The notes beneath the pieces were generated by a model, which searched no databases, was not told the DNA's origin, and saw only the letters and a list, made by a program, of their open reading frames with translations. The translations under genes were made by a program, and so were the position numbers. From the NCBI RefSeq assembly GCF_000003815.2, contig NW_023365729.1, positions 84,327-148,326 on the forward strand: a stretch of DNA of 64,000 nucleotides, read 5' to 3'. Shown piece by piece: positions 25,333-36,500 of the stretch; within the stretch, counting starts at the first letter, position 1, and every line of letters begins with the position of its first letter. The stretch is from Branchiostoma floridae. Lineage: Eukaryota > Chordata > Leptocardii > Amphioxiformes > Branchiostomatidae.

Positions 25333-27303
25333 TTACGATGTAAATGTGCAAATACAATGCAGTAGATGTCAATATCACACAGATTATGTTATCCGAAATA
25401 TTTCCACTTAAAACAGGCAAAAACTGCTTAGGGCTCCTTTAAAGAACCCACCACACTTGTCGAAAAAAAGGTTCATCCAAGTGTGAGTGGATCAAACCTG
25501 ACAGTACCCACTGTACTAAACTGGTGTGTTACGCATAAAAATGGACGGTTTACCGACCATGTAAAACAAACAAACAAAAACTGAAGTCTTTTTACTGCTA
25601 TCCTGAAACCTAGCTTGGATCTTGTTTCTGTACGTTGTATGTCTGATAGTAAATCAGACATAAGATATTGTGGCCTGAATGCGGGCAAACTAATATATGA
25701 TGTAATATGTACCAAGACATTTTGTTTGATGTAATTGTAACATAAAGGGGGGATTCAACTCTACAAACAGTTGTCATGTTTCTAACATCACATATACTAT
25801 TCTTTCAAAGTTATATTATCATATGGGCAACTTGACATTAAGTTTCTAGACCTTTTCTCTTTAGACCTATTCTTATTATATTGGCAACTTGATATTTAGT
25901 TTCTAGACCTATTCTCTTTAGACCTATTCTTATTATATTGGTAACTTGACATTAAGTTTCTAGACCTATTCTCCTTAAAATAATATTCTCTTAAGAAATT
26001 GAAATAATTTTGCTTGTGTTTTATATTTATGATTGATTGATTGATTGATTGATTAATATAGCCTTTGTAACTTTTTCTTCTCCCAGCTTTGTACCAAAAC
26101 GTTACCATAGTTCCATTAATCATCCAATTGACATGCATACTTAAGATTTTAATAATGTCCCATCAGAAATATGCTTGATCTTAAGAAAGAAATTCTTTAA
26201 GATGTATTTTGAAAATGATGCATTAGTGTGCGAATGTATGCGTATCGATACGCTGCCTTAACAAAAAATAGGGGAACTAGATCATTAGCAACTACATGTA
26301 CTGTATTGGAACCCATTCTTAAGAATATATATTAATGATCAAGGAGGTGCTCTGCCCTGTTTATACAGGTGTTAGATTATGTTTCTTGATCTGTGATGTA
26401 AATAACATGTCCTTTTGGACTTACGTTTTCCTTAAGACCTAAAAGATTGTAAGTAATGTTTTATTAGGAACACCGAGATCCTAGGATCTGAGTTCTACAT
26501 CTACTTTATTTTTGCATTTGTGTAAAGGGAGGGACCAGTAAGTGAACAGTATTCAAAATATAATACTTTTTAAACTCCTTGTACCTGAAGTCTTTGTCCC
26601 CACATCAAGCAGTTTTGTTTAAGGTTTGTTTTGCTACAAAAAGTGGAAGGTCAGCTACGGTCAAGAGATTGACCAGTGTACCAGTGGTCAGTCTAGACAG
26701 TGAGAAAGGAGTTAGAGGTTAATTACAGGGCAAATCATAGAAAAACTTTTGGTCGGATTTGAAAAATGCACATGCTTTTGTCCTTCCGTGCAGAGAAAAA
26801 TTACCTTTCTGACCAAAATTGCACAAGGAGATATTAGTCAAAAATTTCCCACAACGGGATCTACTGTATTCAATTTAATTACTAGTTACTCCCTATTTTG
26901 TTATTGGGATTTATCTGTTTGTAATATTTCAGTTTATATCAGTGCGTAGCGTCGTGTCATTGTCGAAACTCAGTATTTATATAATTCTGATAGAATAATT
27001 TTAGGTTGGTTTCTATACGCCAGGCGCCAATATTCATGAAGGCAGTGGAGGCTGATTTTTCACAATCATCCTATGTTTTTATTTCAAAACCAAACTGCTC
27101 AAATCTCCTGTATCCTGTCCTTTATGAAAGACAAGTGTTATTTCAGCATCGAAGTAACAGTTTGTATAACCTCACCTCACCACCACTCTAGAAGTGAATT
27201 TTCAAAACAATATGGTTCAATTTTTTAAAACAGAGCTTGCTGCTTTTGCTTTTCAAACGTGCAGACAATCAAATATCTCCCTCCTCGAACGATATGAATA
27301 TTG

Positions 27304-30300
27304 ACTAGAAAGGCCGACATTTGCTTAAGAGCAAATACAGCATATTTCAGCCATACCCCTTCCCACGCAACATTGGACTGTTCCAAATCACCCCTGCGCA
27401 AAAATGGAACATCCTCTTAACAGTACATTATCCCCCAAAGTGGACTGGTATTGTGAATTGATTCCAGGTAAAAAAAAGAGCTTGCTTCTATTTTTCAGAA
27501 AATGACAATAATCACACCTTCCATTCAGAAAATTTTCATCATGACTGAAAATTGTTGAATGACTTCATGTAATGTCATTAACAATTTTCAGTACGATAAC
27601 TAGGTGTAAGTTTAAAAAAGTATAAGCTCCTTGTGATGTGGGTACATTTATTATTGCAGTGAACTTTGTGAACTTTTTTTATTCAAGTAGGGCATACGAT
27701 TTAATAATTATCAAGCAGGTGCATGTACTGTAGGAGCGTTCAAGCTGTAAAACTGTTAAACTGTTTTACTTTGTATGCAATCAGCCATCGAGCCTATTCT
27801 TATTTTAGTTTAACAACTTCCTGCCAGACCCGGAAGATACGATTGAACCTTGTTCGAGGATTTATTTTCGTCTGTCTGGTCAGTCTGTTCATACCCTGGC
27901 GCTGAGAGTGTTTTATTGGGCTGAAACTCTGGCAGTTTAAAGTTACTTACAATTTAAATGTTCAAAGTTTATGTCAAACAACAACAGCACTATACATTTG
28001 CTCTGGAGAAAATACAGCAGTTTTCGTAAGTTCCAGTCCAGTGATAGAAATGTGGCCACTATAGACAGGTGGTCACTATAGAGAAAATGCTGATCTATTG
28101 ACTAGGAGCCATACGTTACACATGATTTCAGTACACTGATCATTAATCATATAAACATTGCACAGGTAAGCCAATTGTTTAGATGTACAATTAAGTTCAA
28201 ATAATTCTGAAGAGAAATATTGATGAGAAAATAATCATTCTCGCCACTGTCTAACTTATAATTACGTATCAAAACTAAACGCAGATTTTCTAACTAACGC
28301 ACCTTTCGCCGACTTCATCAAAGGACCGCCGGCTATCAATCAAACACGGCTGTTGATTAGACTTAGAGTTTCAAACAGTCATGTGCTGTGTGCCAGTTGA
28401 CAGCAAACTTCATGCTACGTGATGTTTTACATTGCTTGGACCTTCTTTCCTACAGCGGTGCTTCTACAAAATATTTAGACTGTAACACTGAGTCCCACAT
28501 GTTTTATAGAATAGAATTTGACGCAGAACAGCGTTTTTTGCTGGGTATTTTTCTTGAAACATGTCCGTGGGAATATCAGCGAGGCGGCGACGTAGGGATA
28601 TCAGACCGTCAACAAAAGTCGCACGGCGGCTAACGGCGCAGCGAAGATACTAGCGCTATAAATAAGCGCTTCAACTAAGGATGGCAACCCGTACAATATT
28701 TTTGTATACTGTTGAGCTAAGTAAAGTTTGTTGTTTATGAGGTTTTAGTTGTCTTTGAAGCTTTGACCCGAAATATTTAAAGTCAAACTGCTGAAGAGAA
28801 GTAAGTGACTGCTACGATTATCGTAGATATGGCCCTAAAAAACTGATAAAAGAAGCCTTCTCAATAGTCTAAAATGCAAGAGCTTCCGAGGGGGCTTCGC
28901 CCACCTGGGACCCCATCCGACGCTTTGAAAAAATCCTGGTGAGAAGTCTGTACGGCCTGAGTCTTCAAGTTAACGTATTGTGTGGTCCCGCTTAAGAATA
29001 TTAATTAGCCTTCGCTTTCCTCTTCGCTGATTGGCTGAACCATTAATTGAATTAACTCTTCCTGCCGGCTAGACGCAGGTGCAGATGTCGGCTCTGTGGG
29101 GTGAACGTCCGAAAGGTCATGGCATGGAGAACGAAAGAAAACCAATTTCCCCTAAAAACAAAGTGCTGTAATTAAGCCTTTTACAGTACTTTATGCCAAA
29201 AATTTTACTTGGATCATTTTACCAACTATCTTATGCCTATCTATACCAAATGTTACTCATACCAGGGTACAGGGGTGCAAAATATACCGTTATAAGACCG
29301 TCAACAACAGTCGCACGAAAATACCATCGCTAGCGTTTCAACTTCGGATAACAAGTTATAAGTACTGTTGAACTCAGTAACGTTAAAGTTTGTTTTTAGT
29401 TGCCTTTGACGGTTTGACCTGAAATAGTGTTACGTTAAACTCCTGAAGAGAAGTTAAGTGACTGCTGCGATTATCATAGATATGCCCCTAAGATTCTGAT
29501 ACAATATAAAGCCTTCTGAATAGTTAAATGCGAGAGCCTTAGGCGGGCTTCGCTCCCCCTGGCAGGAACACTGCTATATACGGGATCATGAGGCCCCGCT
29601 TATGAATATTAATTAGCCTTTGGCCTCCTCTTTGCTGATTGGCTAGGTCTTTGATTCAATTAACTCTCCGGCTGACGCGCACAGGTGTGGCTCTGTGCGG
29701 GGTCACGGAAGGTCACGTCAGGAAGCCAAAAGAAAACAAATTTCCCCTCAGAAAAGTGCCAAAATTAATCATTTTAAAGTTGTTTATGTCAAAAAATTTA
29801 CTTGAATCTTGTTACCAAGTATCTAATGCCTATCTATACCAAATTTCAGGTCATTTAATTGTAATACCAGGGTACAGGAGCCAAAAGTGTCCTTTTTTGG
29901 TCAAAAATTGGCCAAAAATCGCAAAAATAAGCATTTTGTTGCACTGTACACCAAAAGTGTTATTGAATTTATATGAAGGGATTATCAAGGCACATCTGTG
30001 TCAAATTTCAGCTCATTCGGTTGCAATAGCAAGGTACAGGAGCCAAAAGTGTCCTTTTTTGGTCAAAAATTGGCCAGAAATCGCAAAAAATAAGCCTTTT
30101 GTTGCACTGTACACCAAAAGTGTTATTGAATCTATATGAAGGTATTATCAAGGCACATCTGTGTCAAATTTCAGCTCATTCGGTTGCAATACCAAGGTAC
30201 AGGAGCCAAAAGTGTCCTTTTTTGGTCAAAAATTGGTAAAAAAAATCGCAAAAATAAGCATTTTGTTGTACTGTACACCAAAAGTGTTATCGAATTTATA

Positions 30301-30786
30301 TGGGGGCATTATCAAGGCACATCTCTGTCAAATTTCAGCTCATTTGGTTGTAATACCAGGGTACAGGGGCCAAAAGTGTCCTTTTTTGGTCAAAAATTTG
30401 TCAAAAAATCGCAAAAATAAGCATTTTGTTGTACTGTACACCAAAAGTGTTATCGAATTTATATGGGGGCATTATCAAGGCACATCTCTGTCAAATTTCA
30501 GCTCATTTGGTTGTAATACCAGGGTACAGGGGCCAAAATATACAGTTTTGGTCTAAAATTGACCAAAAAATCTCAATAAAATCATTTTAGAGGCAGATAT
30601 GAAAAAAATGGGAAAAAAGGATCAAGGTATTGGCCCATTCTACCCCTGTGCCAAATTTCAGGTCATTCGGTCCAGGAACGGCGGAGATGAATCACTTTGA
30701 AGATTTGACAGGAGAAAGAAGAAAGAAAGAAAGAAAGAAACATTACGAATACAATATATTTCACCATACTATGTATGGCTGAAATA
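27304..30786. mobile_element. 3.5-kb insertion with internal tandem repeats, unit B only
   Basis: Units A and C read GAATATTGAATATTTAAAACC without interruption (11,850 and 45,206 regions). Here that site is split by about 3.48 kb. Inverted TATTTCAGCCATA (about 27,343) and TATGGCTGAAATA (about 30,774) lie near the ends. The interior shows a direct duplication of a several-hundred-bp block (around 28,790-28,920 against 29,450-29,575) and the 163-bp tandem array. A (GAAA)n tract sits near the 3' end. No conserved protein domain was seen, so the superfamily is unassigned. Confidence 0.55.
29841..30665. repeat. Tandem array, ~163-bp unit, about 5 copies
   Basis: AAATTTCAG anchors recur at 29,841, 30,003, 30,166, 30,330, 30,493 and 30,653. 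The spacing of 160-164 bp is not a multiple of three, so the open frames here are by-products. Shared phrases include CCAAAAGTGTCCTTTTTTGG and TACACCAAAAGTGTTAT. Confidence 0.85.
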
Positions 30787-31307
30787 TAAATATTTAAAAC
30801 CAGGGATCAAAGGCTTTTTAAACGCGCAATCTGCGGCTTGTTCTCCGTCAATTTCCTGTATGGTGTTTTGTTCCTAATTCCAGTTACTTTATGTAGTCTC
30901 TCATGTTAGGCAGATGATATTTAAGATCTTTTGTAAACGCCTTAAAATCTTCGTCGGTGAAGCTAATAAGCCTAGAGAGAAAACGTCTTGTATCGCATTG
31001 ATAGTACAAATAAAGCTCAAATTAGCACCATCTATGTTTCTTGTGGGTCTCGTCTTTACAAATTACAAAATCATAGATAACCTTGTAATAACCTACATCG
31101 ACGTACACAATCATAGAGTTTGAAAGAGTCATCCTTTTGCAGAATGCGAGTTTATCATTTCCTCATCTTTTAAAGTTTACATTATCCTTGAATGGTAGTG
31201 TTTACCTAACTTACAGGTCACAAGTGTGTAATTCTCATTCATTACCACTGAAAATTATGGCGTGTTTGTACTAATCAAAAAAAAAACTATGCCCTATATT
31301 TAACATG

Positions 31308-32179
31308 CATTGGCATAATACCGGTCATAAGCCTTATACTGGTCGATTAAAAATAGTGGAACTTAAAGAGATCTACACATGCAACAATAGTTATTTCTGA
31401 GGTATGCACACTTCAGACATCTAGGTGTCCAATAAATAATTTACAAAGCATCGATAACAATGCATTCGAAGACAACAAGGCCAAAAGTTTTCAGGTCATT
31501 TTCGGGGCAGGCGAGCTCGTCGTGGGACAAACACACTGTCACGTTCATCGCCAGATTTGTAGATAATAATCACATGTGCTCACGGCACAAGACGAGCATG
31601 ATTCAACAGCAATCTTGAATTTCTTTTGGTGACCTACAACTCGTGTAAAAGTGTGAGGAACCGTTGCATTATCGCCCGGATCTACGGCTGAATGGGTCAA
31701 ATTGAACGTACGTTTTTCCCGCCATTTTTAATGCTACGGCCAGCAGTTAAGTTTTAGCGTCATAGCGGTTGTGACGGACCAAAATTAAATGAAAATTCTT
31801 GTCAGTATACGCCCATTTCCTCATGACGTTTTGTATGCTCATGCAGATTTTTGTTTTGTGCAACTACTAACAGGAAAGAAAGGAACAACAGAGGATGTAT
31901 AAAGGTACATAGCGGCAGTTAATTGTGCCGTGTTTCGTTCGGCCGGTATAGTGCACCCCCTTCCAACCACGCGCCTGTTCTCCGTGCAATTCCGCGGTGT
32001 GTTCCAATTACGATATTATGTTTTTAGCAGGACCAGAGAGACAAAATAATTTACACAGAAGAAGTGGCAAAGGTAAGCTGTAACAGCAACATGTAACTGG
32101 AGAAAATGATGCGTTGATCATTTGCCAAATTAGCATTGCTTGAGAGATTGCAGTAAACCGACCGGTATTATGCCAATGG
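31308..32179. mobile_element. 872-bp element with 19-bp inverted ends, unit B only
   Basis: Perfect terminal inverted repeats CATTGGCATAATACCGGTC, inserted where unit A has uninterrupted sequence (about 12,350). TTA on both sides would fit a PIF/Harbinger-type TWA target, but the exact duplication is ambiguous. No transposase frame. Confidence 0.6.
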
Positions 32180-33516
32180 ATGTTACGTACCTTATATGAA
32201 AAATGTTCCTCCAACCCAAAATTACGTATGCCACTTATCTGTCATTCATATAATGGACAACACTGGAACTGAATAGGTTGCAACCTATACAAATCAGAAC
32301 GTAATTTTCATACGTGTGAGGACAGTTTATGGTTCCAGTGTTGTCCATTGCTTATATGGATCTGTCACTTAGCTATCCATTTGCCACGAATCCTGAAAAT
32401 CCATTATTACTTGGTTGAGTTATCATCTTCCAAAGTTACGGGCAGGACTCCTTCTTCTCAACAACAAAAGCTATCTTCCACTACAAAAGGAAGACTATGA
32501 AAGTTCCGCTACAGTACCAGGGGAGGCCGCCAGGTAGCTCAAAAAATCGACCTTTACTTTCCACAACAATCCAGATGACAGTTCCCGCAATCCATCAATA
32601 GCAGCGTGTGTGATTTTGGCCAAAGTATGCCAGAGTGATTGTTGAGTTCTTGGCAGCCATGTCTCTGTCAGTGATGTGGAAATGGAGAGAGTCACGTTGT
32701 TTTTGTCTTCTGGCCCTCTAGCGATCGTTAGTCGAAAAGATTTTAGAAAACCATCGGCACTGTGAGGGGAGCGCGCTCGAACATTTCGAAACACTTCGAT
32801 CCCAGCGCTGAGTTCACGAGATGAACTCTTATGATATGCCAGGGATAACTTCTAAGAAATGTGATTCGGTTCCCTTCATTCTGCATTTGCTGAGAGGGGA
32901 GAGTGGACCGGGTTCCTATAACGGGTGGCTTTAAGCTCCATTTCACTAGTTCTAAAGATAACGATACAGTCTGAACTTTTTCCTAGCCTCCTTTACCGGC
33001 CTCCCTGTGGGCATTATCGATTTTCGATTCGCGATCTTCTGTTTTCAACAGGGAGGGTTCTGATGTCGGAAAGGGAATATACGCCGGGAAGCTTGAAAGC
33101 GACAGTATTTATACAGTTTGCATATAATCGTGCTTTTCTTGATTCTTCCAAGTCACCCACAACGCAGAAACTATTAAAATCCATTCATCCCTTCTTGAGT
33201 GTATCCTGGTTTGAAAACAAGAACAAGTGTGTAGTTCAAGGCAACGCTGCCAAAAGTTTCGAGCCAACAACATCTACACAATACCTTACGCTAAACGTCA
33301 CTGTATAACGGCACACACGTGTACATGTTTTACAATACAAAGTTGACTCGGAGGTGTTTTATATGTATAGAGTTCAGAGCGTGCTGTAAATAAGAAAATT
33401 CCGAAGCGTATTGAGCGGGTGTTACATGTGAACATATCCAATCTCCAGACAATTAAGTGTTGACGTTTTCGTGTAGAACCAAGCAGGGATCAGTACCGAG
33501 CTAGGTGCGGACCGAG

Positions 33517-36500
33517 ATGGCGTATACTCCGTTACAGCGGTCAGCAAAAACCGGGGCACCTGCAGGTGCGGCTGTCCCGCCGAGCTATACCAGGATATGG
33601 AATCGACCCCTGCCGCCAGTCCCTACCGAGGATCTGCTCCCAAGGGCTGCAGAAATGCACGAGCGAGATCACGGACATGGAGAACAGGCCGCGTCGTCTC
33701 CACAAGAAGATTTCGTCGAGATTTTGGACTTTCAGAATCCGGGGGTAGGTCGTCTTCCCTCCGTAAAGTTCACGAGGGCATCGCCTCCTCTCACCCGACA
33801 GGTACCGAGGGCACTGTCCCATTACTCTGGGCAGTCACCGAGGGTACCGCCTGATCGCTCTGGACAGGCTTCAGCGGTACCGCCTCATCACTCCGGACAT
33901 GCAACGACTCATCACTCCGGACAGGCACCCAGTAGGGCGCCGCCTCATCACTTCGGACAGACACCGCAGGTACCACCTCATCACTCCGATCAGTCACCGG
34001 AGGTACCGCCTCGTCGCTCCGGACAGGCACCGGGGGTACCGCCTCATCACTCCGGACAGGCACCAGGGGCACACGGGTACCACAATCTTCAGAAGCAAGA
34101 CAACAAGCACGTACCATTCAATCCGATGTATGACGGAGATCTGCAACCAGGTCAGTTGGAAAATTATGACATCGTAGATATATTACATTAGTCACCATTC
34201 TTCGTTAATACAAACAATTGGGGTGAAAGATTGCAAAAAAAAAGTCGTCAAGTTATCCAACATACTTAATCAGTGATAGATATAACTTTATTGCACAACA
34301 ATTGTACGAGGTACAAAGTATGGCATCTACATAACTACAGTTCTATAGCTTAACTAACTAAAACAGGAGTTGTAGTATGGGATAAGCTTCTTACAATGAT
34401 TGGAAGCTTTTATAATCAGTTGAGGAGTACTAGTTTCTAATATCCAAACCTTCTTTGATATATTTTCCTATATCTGCCATGCAGTGATTGTCACATGTCA
34501 TGATGTGTTTGAATTTGCACTTCAGGTCTATTGAGATAAATCCTTGTGTATGAAGTTGTCATATCTATGGTTGACTACTACCTTTTGCCCTATCTTGAGT
34601 GGCGCTAGCAAATTTAATTTTTTTAGAAGAAAATGACGACGCATTTTCCGCGACAACATAACCTTAGGGATCAGTCACACGAGTGCAAATAAAGTCCGTA
34701 TGAGTTGCATATTCTTTTGGTTTATCTCAAGATTGCGGGGAAGAAGTGTATTACTTAGACTTTTATTGTGTAGACTGGTTAGTGGTTATCGAACTGAAAA
34801 GACTTTTCAGCGACTTTGGAGCCTGAAAGAGGCTAAGAATATATACGGACTTGAATATATACGCACGTGTGAACCCGGCTTTAGGTTGCCATTATGATGA
34901 ACACAATCTGAGCAATCAAACCTCAGAATTTTATCTCAGACTCAAACTACAGACAAATAATTATCTGGTGGTGTTTCTATTGCTTCTTATAAATTGAAGG
35001 GCAAGATTATTTCTCCACTAGGCAGCACGATAACGTAACGTTATATTTTACCTCTAAAAGTGACAATTGGTGTAATTTGTCGGGGATGGTTTCATTTTTT
35101 TTCCAATGTTCTCTAAGCTGTGGGCTTGATACGCAAAAGCAGTTACAAACCGACAAAACCATGAAAATATTATCGGAAAGTGTCTTTTCCTTGGACAATT
35201 ATGCTCAACAGTTGTTTAATAACGTAACTTAGTAACTTGTTCGATAACGTAAATAAGCAAACATAGTATCATAGTAAAAAAAGTTGGACACAAGACATCA
35301 TATGCTGGACAACTTCATCCACCGGTGACAAGCCGGTGTCAAGCCGAATTTCTGCTCCGCCATATTTTTGCTCCTTGAGGTAGAGGCGGCTAATTTCCGT
35401 GCCTTTTGCATATATTTCCATGTCCTAGTATATTACGCTCTGTCACTTTAAGCGTTTGAATCAGAGTCGCACTTTCTCTCTTTTCGATATTTTACCATCT
35501 ACAGGTATTACGATATTGTCGTACATTTGTGTTTGAACTGTTGCTTTATATACGTTTTGCTTCTTGTCAAACTCTCCCAAAATTATGAGTTAGCTGGGGC
35601 TAAAGCTGGTACTAGGGCTAGGGCAAGGGATATGGCTATGGCTATGGCTAGGGCTATGGCTAGGGCAAGGGCTAGGGCTAGGGCTAGGGCTAGGGCTAGG
35701 GCTAGGGCTAGGGCTAGGGCTAGGGCTAGGGCTAGGGCAAGGGCTAGGGCTAGGGCTAGGGCTAGGGCTAGGGCTAGGGCTAGGGCTAGGGCTAGGGCTA
35801 GGGCTAGGGCTAGGGCTAGGGCTAGGGCTAGGGCTAGGGCTAGGGCTAGGGCTAGGGCTAGGGCTAGGGCTAGGGATAAGGCTAGGGCTAGGGCTAGGGC
35901 TAGGGCTAGGGCTAGGGCTAGGGCTAGGGCTAGGGCTAGGGCTAGGGCTAGGGCTAGGGCTAGGGCTAGGGCTAGGGCTAGGGCTAGGGCTAGGGCTAGG
36001 CTAGGGCATGGGTTTAGTTTTAGAGCTAGAGTCCCACGAATCATCGACAAATTCATCAGAATAAGGACGAAAAATTATCATGCAAATTTCATGAAGCAAA
36101 CACGGCTCATTAATGACCAAAAAAACAAGCCTGCGATTTGCTTGACCGGGGGGGGGGGGTGCTGACGAAACAGAACCATCTCTTACGAATTGAAAGTACG
36201 CATGCCCAGAGTAATCGTATTTTACGGACAACACGAGATTTTTAACAGATAGCTACATACGTTTACATCCAATAAGTGCACACAATATACCGGTTTTTAA
36301 TCTAATCGCGTATTGCAAGGCTTTTACAATTCCACGCTTTTTAACCGCATACTTACAGACGCAGTTTTTTTTAAAACCACGTTTACATGGCTTTTGCATG
36401 GGAAATGGACAACGTGTAAAATTCGTGGGGAGGGAAGTTATTTGAGATCTATACAGTATAGTGATAGAGCGAATTGCGTACGGTTTATTCAAATATTTTT

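Larger units (their letters stand above)
24729..25438. mobile_element. TTAA-flanked DNA transposon carrying a host exon
   Basis: Perfect 16-bp terminal inverted repeats AGGAGCCCTAAGCAGT, flanked on both sides by TTAA (24,725-24,728 and 25,439-25,442). The empty site with a single TTAA is seen in unit C at 43,491-43,494. TTAA duplication is known for piggyBac and Kolobok elements; the purine-rich 5' AGG end fits Kolobok better than the usual piggyBac CCYT. The interior holds a nested MITE, a minus-strand collagen-C4-like exon and a 100-N gap, so the true length is unknown. A transposase could be hidden in the gap. Confidence 0.75.
24485..25577 (+). mobile_element. SINE-like element of unit B, split by a later insertion
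   Basis: Same family as 9,896-10,272. The 5' part (to 24,728) and the 3' part (from 25,439) are separated by the TTAA-flanked element. The unit C copy (TTAA at 43,491-43,494) shows the uninterrupted site. Confidence 0.5.
23929..33516. other. Intergenic region between copies B and C
   Basis: No host gene of its own was recognised apart from a captured collagen-like exon. An AATAAA at 24,105-24,110 is a candidate poly(A) signal for copy B. It is the longest spacer because of three insertions absent from unit A: the TTAA-flanked element (24,729-25,438), a 3.5-kb element (27,304-30,786) and an 872-bp element (31,308-32,179). From 32,400 it is the conserved 5' flank of copy C. Reading frames at 28,388-28,633 and 29,639-30,556 fall in repetitive DNA. 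Confidence 0.7.

Noticed and set aside
25136-25411. Frames running through the N block
   Set aside because: Artefact of translating ambiguous bases.
29639-30556. Frames of 94-166 residues with repeated CQISAH/VIPGYR phrases
   Set aside because: They fall in the 163-bp tandem array, whose period is not a multiple of three, and the same phrases appear in different frames.
35527-36165. 212-residue Ala-Arg frame and its antisense Ala-Leu frame
   Set aside because: Same hexamer array, expanded in copy C.
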